Origin: Sphingobacteriaceae bacterium UBA6709
GTDB lineage: Bacteria > Bacteroidota > Bacteroidia > Sphingobacteriales > Sphingobacteriaceae
Direction: 5' to 3'
DNA length: 6,648 nucleotides
NCBI GenBank assembly: GCA_002454425.1
Contig: DKIV01000003.1
Coordinates: forward strand, 1 to 6,648
The notes under the pieces are model-generated. The model did not search any database. It worked only from the letters and a program-made list of their open reading frames with translations, and had not been told where the DNA came from. A program made the position numbers and the translations under genes. The number at the start of each line of letters is the position of its first letter. Position 1 is the stretch's first letter. Shown here one piece after another: positions 1 to 4,609 of this stretch.

Positions 1-625
1 CTGAGTCAGTCTCGAAGCAGGTGGGTAGCAAGGGGCTAAAAAGGGGGAGCAGTTTTCTGATCAGGGACAGGCGTCGCCGGGGTGTTTTGATGTGACATAC
101 TGTGACATCGCAGGACATTTTTACATCACTGCCGATAGGTAAGGTAAGCGATGGTGGGACCGGATCCTGGAGCTGAATACATGGGTTTTGTTGCGAAATC
201 CTGAATTGAGTGTTGGCGAGTTAAGTGATTGAAAGATATGGTGTTGACTGGCTAAAAAGATTGTTTCATCTTTGTTCTGTCGGCGCTGCGAACCGGTACC
301 ATCGCAGTATGTCTGACAACTCCGATTCACCGGGAGGGTTCAGGTGGCAGAAAAGTTAAATTTGAATCTTTATGACTGGAATTCTAGGTGCTGCGAAAGT
401 TGGTTTCGCAAGCAAGACCGGGAAGTTGAACGAGCCGGTATGGGCAACATGGGGAGCCTGAAGTGCGTGTTCGGGGGCGTACAAAAGAGGCCAGCTGTGT
501 GTCAAGTGTTTCGAGCTGCTTGATATTATTTAGGTGATGCCAGCAGGGGAGACGTCATGATTAAGCGCAAGAGCATGAATTGTTCCGTCTGTCTAGGACA
601 GATAAGAATAAGATAAAAAGGCGCT

Positions 626-856
626 ATGATTGAACTGATAAATGAAGAATTGAGCGTTGCTGCAAAGCACCGGATTTCTAACCTCGCTTTAGTCGCGTAC
701 TTGCTGTTCCTTAATTCTTCCTTAGGAAGACATCGCGTGTCCTTGTACTTGAATCGCAGGACTTTCAACTTTTGTAAGCCCCTGTTGGGGCTGAACTCAG
801 ATCTGGAAATTAATATGATAAGGATAACAGCGCTTACAGAAGGGGATTTTTCTTGA
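626..856 (+). CDS. Doubtful small hypothetical protein (76 aa)
   Basis: An ATG-started ORF of 76 codons, preceded by an A-rich stretch with AAAAAGG five bases before the start. It ends 16 bases before the hairpin at 873-901. The product has a hydrophobic patch around residues 20-30 and a basic middle (RHR, RR). No family is recognised. Against it, the opposite strand is open over the same span for more than 110 codons, codon choice is unremarkable, and two strong hairpins (716-730 and 777-792) lie within it. It may be a chance ORF in a structured non-coding region. It is listed because it is the best-placed small ORF in the first 870 bases. Confidence 0.2.
   Translation: MIELINEELSVAAKHRISNLALVAYLLFLNSSLGRHRVSLYLNRRTFNFCKPLLGLNSDLEINMIRITALTEGDFS
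769..842 (+). other. Pair of mutually exclusive hairpins
   Basis: Bases 769-779 (CTTTTGTAAGC) can pair with 832-842 (GCTTACAGAAG) over 11 pairs including one G-U. The 3' end of the first arm (777-779) also belongs to a compact local hairpin, AGCCCC-TGTT-GGGGCT (777-792). The two pairings compete, and a terminator-like hairpin follows at 873-901. Such an arrangement is typical of attenuators, but no ligand, leader peptide or regulated gene is apparent on the + strand. The pairing is read directly; the regulatory role is speculation. Confidence 0.3.
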
Positions 857-872
857 AGATGAGGAACAGAAA

Positions 873-901
873 AGGCCGCCTCATTTGTTTTGAGACGGCC
901 T
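873..901 (-). terminator. Intrinsic terminator of the pyrC-like operon
   Basis: The inverted repeat AGGCCGCCTCA / TGAGACGGCCT forms an 11-bp stem with one mismatch and a 7-base loop. Read on the minus strand it is followed by TTTCTGTT, so it fits an intrinsic terminator about 60 bases beyond the stop of the DUF4199 gene. Read on the + strand the tail is CTGTTTATG, which is weaker. It therefore mainly serves the minus-strand operon, though some action in both directions is possible. Confidence 0.75.
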
Positions 902-961
902 CTGTTTATGAGTGCTTAATAGCCTTAGACGGCAATGAAGTGAGCAGTTAGCTCATCATGC

Positions 962-1555
962 TTAAATCTCTTCCTTATCCTCTGCGCTGCTAAATACGGG
1001 CATTACCGGCTTATTCTTTTTGAATATCGCGGCAAATATCAGCGCTCCAACAAAGTTAAAAATGACCATAATTCCGAAAGTAGTGAAGGCCTCTTTAATA
1101 CCAGGGTTAAATTGAGCTTCTAATTTCTCTCTCAAATCTGTGGTGGATTTATCGATCGTATCCTGATCCATACCCATACTTTCAAACATCTTTAACGTGC
1201 TTTGCTCGGTCAAAGTTATCATGGTTCTGGAGTAATCAGGCTCTATCCACTTTGCGAAGATCGTAGTAAAGATATACGTTATTAACCCGGAGCTAACGAA
1301 CATGATGAATATTGCCGACAACGCTTCCTTAAAAGTCCAGTAGCCTCCCATCTTCTTTCGTAATTCTAAACTGAAGAAAATGACCAGTCCGATTTTTATG
1401 AGGTAGCTTATACCTCCATAATACATCGAGGTCATAGCTTCCGGTTTTACATAATATGTTACCAGAAAGATGACGATATCGATAAAAGCCCAAATTAGTC
1501 CGAATTGTAAGGCTTCCTTTTTCAGGTTAATAGGTTGTAATGTTACTTGCTCCAT
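962..1555 (-). CDS. DUF4199-type integral membrane protein
   Basis: A 197-residue membrane protein with four predicted helices at about residues 17-36, 46-64, 80-101 and 157-178. A polar, mostly charged stretch (103-156) lies between helices three and four, and the C-terminal tail is acidic (AEDKEEI). The Gly-Gly-Tyr plus Phe-Lys-Glu-Ala pattern just before helix three, together with the size and layout, matches the DUF4199 family common in Bacteroidetes. The function of that family is unknown. The ATG lies 10 bases after the TAG of the upstream gene, so the two are surely co-transcribed and may be translationally coupled. It is the last gene of the operon, and a terminator follows at 873-901. 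Family assignment is by pattern recognition only; the membrane topology is clear. Confidence 0.85.
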   Translation of the reverse strand: MEQVTLQPINLKKEALQFGLIWAFIDIVIFLVTYYVKPEAMTSMYYGGISYLIKIGLVIFFSLELRKKMGGYWTFKEALSAIFIMFVSSGLITYIFTTIFAKWIEPDYSRTMITLTEQSTLKMFESMGMDQDTIDKSTTDLREKLEAQFNPGIKEAFTTFGIMVIFNFVGALIFAAIFKKNKPVMPVFSSAEDKEEI

Positions 1556-1565
1556 AAGTTTGCTA

Positions 1566-2243
1566 CTATTTTGCTTTATTAAATTCTACAAGTAACGCGT
1601 ACACGGCTGCATCGAATTCAGGGTTTTCACTGTTCTCAGTGAAAGCTTTCAGTTGTGCTTCCGTAGGGTTCATCTCGTTGAAGAATGCCATTACCGGATA
1701 AAACAACTCTTTAAATTCATCATCATCAGGAAGAGCTTTGGCTACCGTTCCAATTTGTTCAACCTCGGCATCTACCAGATCCTGATTGGCAATTACAGCT
1801 TCGTATATAAGAACTTCATCCTGGAATTCGTCATCTTCTATCAGTAAGAATTCTTTTAGAAAATCAGAGAGACTAGGTTCGATCTTATCAGCTTTACATT
1901 CTCTTAAGTACAGTAAAACATTCAGAAGCTCAGTGCCTTTATCGATGGTCTGTTCTTCAATACTTTCCCACTCTTCAGAGTCGAGATAGTCTTCTTCCAA
2001 TTTTTCAACATCGCTGGAGAAGAAGTTTACAAGTAGCAGGTCGAATATTATTTCTCTTAAAGATTCAAGCTTGGGATAATCGTCAAATGTTTCGTCCAGC
2101 TGTGCTGTCTTCGACAGGAAATCCAGATCACTTTCGAAAACTTTTAACAAGCTTTCTTTAAAATCTGCCATGCCTTCCACTTTAGAAATGCTTGCGAATT
2201 GATCAAGGGTCGCTGACAGCGTGTTTTTTACGAATGGAGTCAT
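1566..2243 (-). CDS. Hypothetical highly acidic helical protein
   Basis: A 225-residue protein with no signal peptide and no membrane segment, so probably cytoplasmic. It carries about 55 Asp/Glu against about 18 Lys/Arg, giving a net charge near -37, and has acidic clusters around residues 81-98, 136-143 and 172-176. The sequence reads as almost entirely alpha-helical, with alternating Leu/Phe and acidic positions, and has a single Cys (116). No catalytic motif is seen and I do not recognise a family. It lies 38 bases after the dihydroorotase homologue and 10 bases before the DUF4199 gene, all on the same strand, so it is the middle gene of one operon. Its position suggests a partner or adaptor for one of these, but nothing in the sequence shows it. 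The start follows an A-rich stretch typical of Bacteroidetes genes. Confidence 0.85.
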   Translation of the reverse strand: MTPFVKNTLSATLDQFASISKVEGMADFKESLLKVFESDLDFLSKTAQLDETFDDYPKLESLREIIFDLLLVNFFSSDVEKLEEDYLDSEEWESIEEQTIDKGTELLNVLLYLRECKADKIEPSLSDFLKEFLLIEDDEFQDEVLIYEAVIANQDLVDAEVEQIGTVAKALPDDDEFKELFYPVMAFFNEMNPTEAQLKAFTENSENPEFDAAVYALLVEFNKAK

Positions 2244-2281
2244 TTTTCTTTGATTTTAGTTTGGGAAATTGAAATAGTCAA

Positions 2282-3571
2282 TTATTTCTTGTGATCCGAG
2301 CCGGGCTCAGCACGGTAAATTTTGCCTTTATTAATTACGTAGAGCGCCTGCCCCTTCAGCTCTTCACCAATATACGGAGAATTTGATGATAACGACAGGT
2401 TTGACGATGTATTAAATGTCCAGCTTTTATGTATGTCGAAGATAACCACGTTTGCCTGGCTGCCGGAGCGTAACTCAGGAATATCTAATCCTAAGATTGT
2501 TCTGGGGGAAATGCTAAGCTTCTCGACAATCAATTCTGGTGCTAAACCTGCTTCTACCAACAAAGGTAGTACGGTCTGGAGACCGATGATACCATACGAG
2601 GCCGTTTCAAATTCAACCTCCTTGTGCTCTATTTCATGAGGAGTATGTTGAGATACGATTGCGTCAATTGTGCCATCTTTCAAACCTGCTAATAGAGCTT
2701 GCCGATCAGCTTCTGTACGAAGCGGTGGTTTTACTTTGTAGTTAGAATCAAAGCCGCTCAATACTGATTCGGTGAGCACTAAATGATGTGCTGCGACGTC
2801 GCAAGTTACTTTTAGTCCTTTTTTTCTCGCGGCACGAATGAGCTCAACACTTCCTGCCGTACTTATTGTGCTAAAGTGTATGCGGCTATCGCTGTATTCT
2901 GCAAGAAATAAATCTCTGGAGATAAAGATTTCTTCCGCCAGGTTAGGGATGCCTTTGATGCCTAGATAGGTGCTCATTTCTCCTTCGTTCATACGCCCTT
3001 TACCTGCGATAGCCCTGTCCTCAGGAAAGGAGAGGATGATGCCATCAAATCCATTGGCGTATAAAAGCGCTCTGCTCATCAGTCCCGAGTCTGATACGGC
3101 ACGAGTGCCATCAGAAAAAGCGATTGCTCCACTTCGGTGCATATCATAAAGCTCTGCCATGTCTTTTCCTGCTCGGTCAACGCTAATGCAACCTATCGGA
3201 TAAATATCGGCCATCAGTTCGCGACTGGCGTTTACCACCAAAGATATTTCCGACTTGCTGTGGAGGGGAGGAGCCGTATCAGGCTGTATGGCGAGACCTG
3301 TAAATCCTCCGGCAATAGCTGCCGCAGCACCACTTGCCAGGGTTTCTTTGGTTTCAAAACCAGGTTCTCCGAAGTTGACATTCATGTCAAAGAATCCTGG
3401 ACTTAAAAACTGTCCGTTTGCATCAATCTCTTCAGCTTCTCTATTTGCAAGGGCGATAACGGATGCTACCTCTTTTATTTGTCCATTTTCTATAAGAACA
3501 TCCGCTTTTTGCTGATAAAACTCGGAATCGGGGAAAAGAATAGTTACCGAGCGAAATAGAATAGTCTCCAT
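2282..3571 (-). CDS. pyrC: Dihydroorotase homologue lacking zinc-binding and catalytic residues
   Basis: A 429-residue amidohydrolase-fold protein of the class I dihydroorotase family, full length, with the family's landmarks in order. True dihydroorotases close carbamoyl-aspartate to dihydroorotate in pyrimidine synthesis, using zinc. Here the key residues are replaced. The DxHxHxREPG motif reads DMNVNFGEPG, with Asn64 and Asn66 for the two His and Gly68 for the substrate Arg. SHCED reads SFPED (Phe182 for His). CHVSTAG reads STISTAG (Thr235 for His). TDHAPH reads SQHTPH (Gln308 for the catalytic Asp). MPNT reads QPDT. Other conserved blocks remain (MNEG, LGIKGIP, AAHHLVLTES, the C-terminal ELKG), so this is a maintained pseudoenzyme rather than a decaying gene. 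It may serve as a structural subunit, as PyrC' does for pseudomonad aspartate transcarbamoylase; that role is inference. No pyrB is in the window. It is first in a three-gene operon; the ATG follows an A/T-rich leader. Confidence 0.9.
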   Translation of the reverse strand: METILFRSVTILFPDSEFYQQKADVLIENGQIKEVASVIALANREAEEIDANGQFLSPGFFDMNVNFGEPGFETKETLASGAAAAIAGGFTGLAIQPDTAPPLHSKSEISLVVNASRELMADIYPIGCISVDRAGKDMAELYDMHRSGAIAFSDGTRAVSDSGLMSRALLYANGFDGIILSFPEDRAIAGKGRMNEGEMSTYLGIKGIPNLAEEIFISRDLFLAEYSDSRIHFSTISTAGSVELIRAARKKGLKVTCDVAAHHLVLTESVLSGFDSNYKVKPPLRTEADRQALLAGLKDGTIDAIVSQHTPHEIEHKEVEFETASYGIIGLQTVLPLLVEAGLAPELIVEKLSISPRTILGLDIPELRSGSQANVVIFDIHKSWTFNTSSNLSLSSNSPYIGEELKGQALYVINKGKIYRAEPGSDHKK

Positions 3572-3640
3572 AATAATTTAATTTGAAGGCCGGCTTAAAT
3601 AGCGCTGTGCTTACATTTAATCGGCAAAATCAGATCTATA

Positions 3641-3678
3641 AACCTAAAATTGAACAAACATAGAAAAAAGTTTAGGTT
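3641..3678. promoter_or_regulatory. Inverted repeat bracketing the promoter; possible operator
   Basis: AACCTAAA (3641-3648) and TTTAGGTT (3671-3678) are perfect 8-bp inverted arms. Their centres are 30 bp apart, about three turns of the helix, and the TATGTTTG box lies almost exactly between them. One arm lies upstream of the expected transcription start, so both arms cannot be in the same transcript. A DNA-binding site for a dimeric regulator is therefore more likely than an RNA attenuator. The A/T-rich context raises the odds of chance occurrence. Confidence 0.35.
3655..3662 (-). promoter_or_regulatory. Promoter -7 box (TATGTTTG) for the pyrC-like operon
   Basis: On the minus strand TATGTTTG matches the Bacteroidetes housekeeping -7 consensus TAnnTTTG exactly. 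No clear TTG is seen at the -33 position. Transcription would begin near 3648-3650, giving a leader of about 75-80 bases before the ATG at 3571. The box sits midway between the arms of an 8-bp inverted repeat (3641-3678). Confidence 0.55.
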
Positions 3679-3896
3679 ATTTTGAGCTACTGTAAAAAAA
3701 CAGTGACGCGATGTCCTTAATATCTATTGTGTACGACGCCCGGATGTTCTATGAGGAGTTTATGAAAACGAACAAATGCTGTCCTGTTTGCTCTACATTC
3801 TTTGTGCTGTTTTGGGTTTCTAACCCGTATGATTGAGGTATGGCGACTTTGGCACGGTCTTGGACTGTTTTCTGGTACCGAACAATAACAATTACT
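3663..3896. other. Intergenic stretch upstream of the small ORF
   Basis: With the operon leader this makes a gap of 325 bases between the pyrC homologue and the small ORF. It holds a short hairpin (ACTGT-A6-ACAGT, 3689-3704), a 41-codon open frame (3711-3836) with no recognisable product, and a sigma-54-like -24 element (3849-3856). The internal ATG at 3762 of the open frame is preceded by GAGGAG, an unusually good Shine-Dalgarno match for this group, and would encode a 24-residue peptide with a Cys-Cys-Pro-Val-Cys run. Nothing else is seen. Confidence 0.4.
3849..3864 (+). promoter_or_regulatory. Possible sigma-54 (RpoN) -24/-12 promoter
   Basis: TTGGCACG at 3849-3856 is a perfect match to the -24 element YTGGCACG of sigma-54 promoters. 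The -12 dinucleotide, expected as GC at 3863-3864, reads GA, so that half is imperfect. Transcription would start near 3875, leaving about 20 A-rich bases before the ATG at 3897. This spacing supports the small ORF starting there and not at the upstream ATG at 3840. The -12 defect keeps this tentative. Confidence 0.35.
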
Positions 3897-4061
3897 ATGA
3901 AAATGGAAAGAGCTACATTAATCGATCAGTTACTAATAGATTTTGACAAACAGTTGCAGGCTGCACTTTTAAATGATCTGATAACGCACAGATGGAATGA
4001 GTTCAAGAAAACAGCTTTAGCTACAGGTTCTAACCAGGATAATGACCTACTGGTTGCCTGA
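3897..4061 (+). CDS. Small hypothetical protein (54 aa)
   Basis: A 54-codon ORF. Residues 4-40 look like one or two amphipathic helices (repeated Leu/Ile with Asp, Lys and Gln between, Trp33), followed by a polar tail. No signal peptide, no membrane segment and no family is recognised. An in-frame ATG at 3840 would add 19 residues, but 3897 is preferred: it has the A-rich upstream stretch (AACAATAACAATTACT) usual for Bacteroidetes starts, and a sigma-54-like element at 3849-3864 would place the transcript start after 3840. A strong terminator follows 31 bases after the stop. A promoter-like site, an A-rich start and a terminator together suggest a real single-gene transcript. A regulatory or stress peptide is possible but not shown. 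Confidence 0.5.
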   Translation: MKMERATLIDQLLIDFDKQLQAALLNDLITHRWNEFKKTALATGSNQDNDLLVA

Positions 4062-4092
4062 TCCATATATACACACCATAGAACTTAGTAAG

Positions 4093-4126
4093 GCAAAGAG
4101 CGGAAATTTGGGATTCCGCTCTTTGC
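4093..4126. terminator. Strong bidirectional terminator between convergent genes
   Basis: GCAAAGAGCGGAA (4093-4105) and TTCCGCTCTTTGC (4114-4126) form a perfect 13-bp stem with an 8-base loop. On the + strand it is followed by TACTTTTCTC, a usable U-rich tail for the small ORF ending at 4061. On the minus strand it starts 8 bases beyond the stop of the mutarotase gene and can end that transcript too, although the tail there (CTTACTAAG) is poor in T. Confidence 0.85.
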
Positions 4127-4134
4127 TACTTTTC

Positions 4135-4485
4135 TCAGGAAAGGCCTTTTTGTTCCTTTAGATCAAAAATGCAATTCATGAGCACCCATTTTTCTCCATC
4201 TTTTGCGCCCGGAACCGATGCCTGGAATTTCCACATCAGCTCTTCCCACTCTCTATTTTTAGCGTTACCGGCGTCCATGGCTGCTTTTCGCTCGAAGCTG
4301 AAAGTGTCTTCGGTTTCCATGATCATAAATAGCCGGTTTCCAAAGCGAAAAATCTCCATACCGTGTATTCCTGAATCTCTTATAGCCTGTACCACTTCCG
4401 GCCATACGGTCTTATGATAGGCTTCATATTCTTCAATGAGGGTTTCGTCATTTCTGAGATCTAACGTAAGGCAGTATTTCTTCAT
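4135..4485 (-). CDS. rhaM: L-rhamnose mutarotase family protein
   Basis: A 116-residue ferredoxin-like alpha/beta-barrel protein of the RhaM (DUF718) family. The family interconverts alpha and beta anomers of L-rhamnose or, in some members, related 6-deoxy sugars such as L-fucose. The family pattern EEYxxxHxxxWPE is clear at residues 18-30, with Tyr20 and His24 at the positions of the E. coli RhaM active-site Tyr and His. The tandem Trp of E. coli RhaM is replaced by spaced Trp80 and Trp85 in a longer segment, so the sugar preference may differ. Length is slightly above the E. coli protein (104 aa). No rhamnose or fucose catabolic gene lies in the window, so it is an orphan here. It is divergent from the LtaS-like gene and convergent with the small ORF. 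The ATG at 4485 starts MKKY, which suits the conserved first strand. Confidence 0.9.
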   Translation of the reverse strand: MKKYCLTLDLRNDETLIEEYEAYHKTVWPEVVQAIRDSGIHGMEIFRFGNRLFMIMETEDTFSFERKAAMDAGNAKNREWEELMWKFQASVPGAKDGEKWVLMNCIFDLKEQKGLS

Positions 4486-4518
4486 GATTTTCTAAATTGA
4501 TTGTTGCCAGCTAAGCTA

Positions 4519-4526
4519 CAAATCTT
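4519..4526 (-). promoter_or_regulatory. Weak candidate -7 box for the mutarotase gene
   Basis: On the minus strand AAGATTTG matches 7 of 8 positions of the TAnnTTTG pattern, counting the free ones, and would give a leader of roughly 25-30 bases before the ATG at 4485. No -33 TTG is visible. It is offered as the best match in the 124-base divergent region, not as a firm call. Confidence 0.25.
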
Positions 4527-4583
4527 CCCCCTTAGATTGAAGAATGCTTCATGAGTTCTTCATTTTTTATCGAGCCAATTTTC

Positions 4584-4591
4584 TAACTTTG
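4584..4591 (+). promoter_or_regulatory. Promoter -7 box (TAACTTTG) for the LtaS-like gene
   Basis: TAACTTTG is an exact TAnnTTTG match. It places the transcription start near 4596-4598, only about 13 bases before the ATG at 4610. The in-frame ATG at 4544 lies upstream of this box, so a transcript from here could not use it. The -33 region is T-rich (TTTTTT at 4563-4568) but has no proper TTG. Confidence 0.6.
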
Positions 4592-4609
4592 TTAATTATT
4601 TATTATCAA

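Larger units (their letters stand above)
1..870. other. Long stretch without a convincing gene; G-rich, hairpin-bearing
   Basis: No frame on either strand gives a recognisable protein here. Short open frames occur on both strands and overlap each other, and none has a clear family signature. The + strand is G-rich in places: 421-480 has 27 G against 10 C. Several good hairpins are present: 274-320 (GTT/CTGCGA arms with TCGCAG/GACAAC), 389-414 (10 bp with one bulge), 716-730 (TCTTCC/GGAAGA) and 777-792 (AGCCCC/GGGGCT). This could be a structured non-coding RNA, the tail of a decayed mobile element, or ordinary spacer. I recognise no known RNA family: the tmRNA, RNase P and group II intron domain V signatures were looked for and not found. 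The left edge is cut by the window. Confidence 0.5.

Noticed and set aside
121..330. 69-codon minus-strand ORF
   Set aside because: No recognisable family; its span overlaps the hairpin at 274-320 and other frames are equally open. Most likely a chance frame in the non-coding region.
317..520. Open + strand frame of about 68 codons without an ATG near its beginning
   Set aside because: Only a GTG start is possible, no motif is seen, and the frame reflects few T-rich stops in a G-rich stretch.
400..520. Group II intron domain V/VI, tmRNA or RNase P RNA
   Set aside because: The GAGCCG string at 432 suggested intron domain V, but the required 34-base stem with its partner strand is absent; no tag-peptide frame or RNase P core motif is found.
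526..768. 80-codon minus-strand ORF starting at TTG
   Set aside because: The open frame continues upstream through the terminator hairpin without a proper start, overlaps the + strand ORF 626-856, and shows no family signature.
941..955. Hairpin TGAGC/GCTCA just past the DUF4199 stop as a terminator
   Set aside because: The stem is only 5 bp and no T-run follows on either strand; the hairpin at 873-901 is far better.
3840..3896. Upstream ATG extending the small ORF by 19 residues
   Set aside because: It overlaps the sigma-54-like element, its GAGG is only one base from the ATG, and the ATG at 3897 has the typical A-rich upstream.
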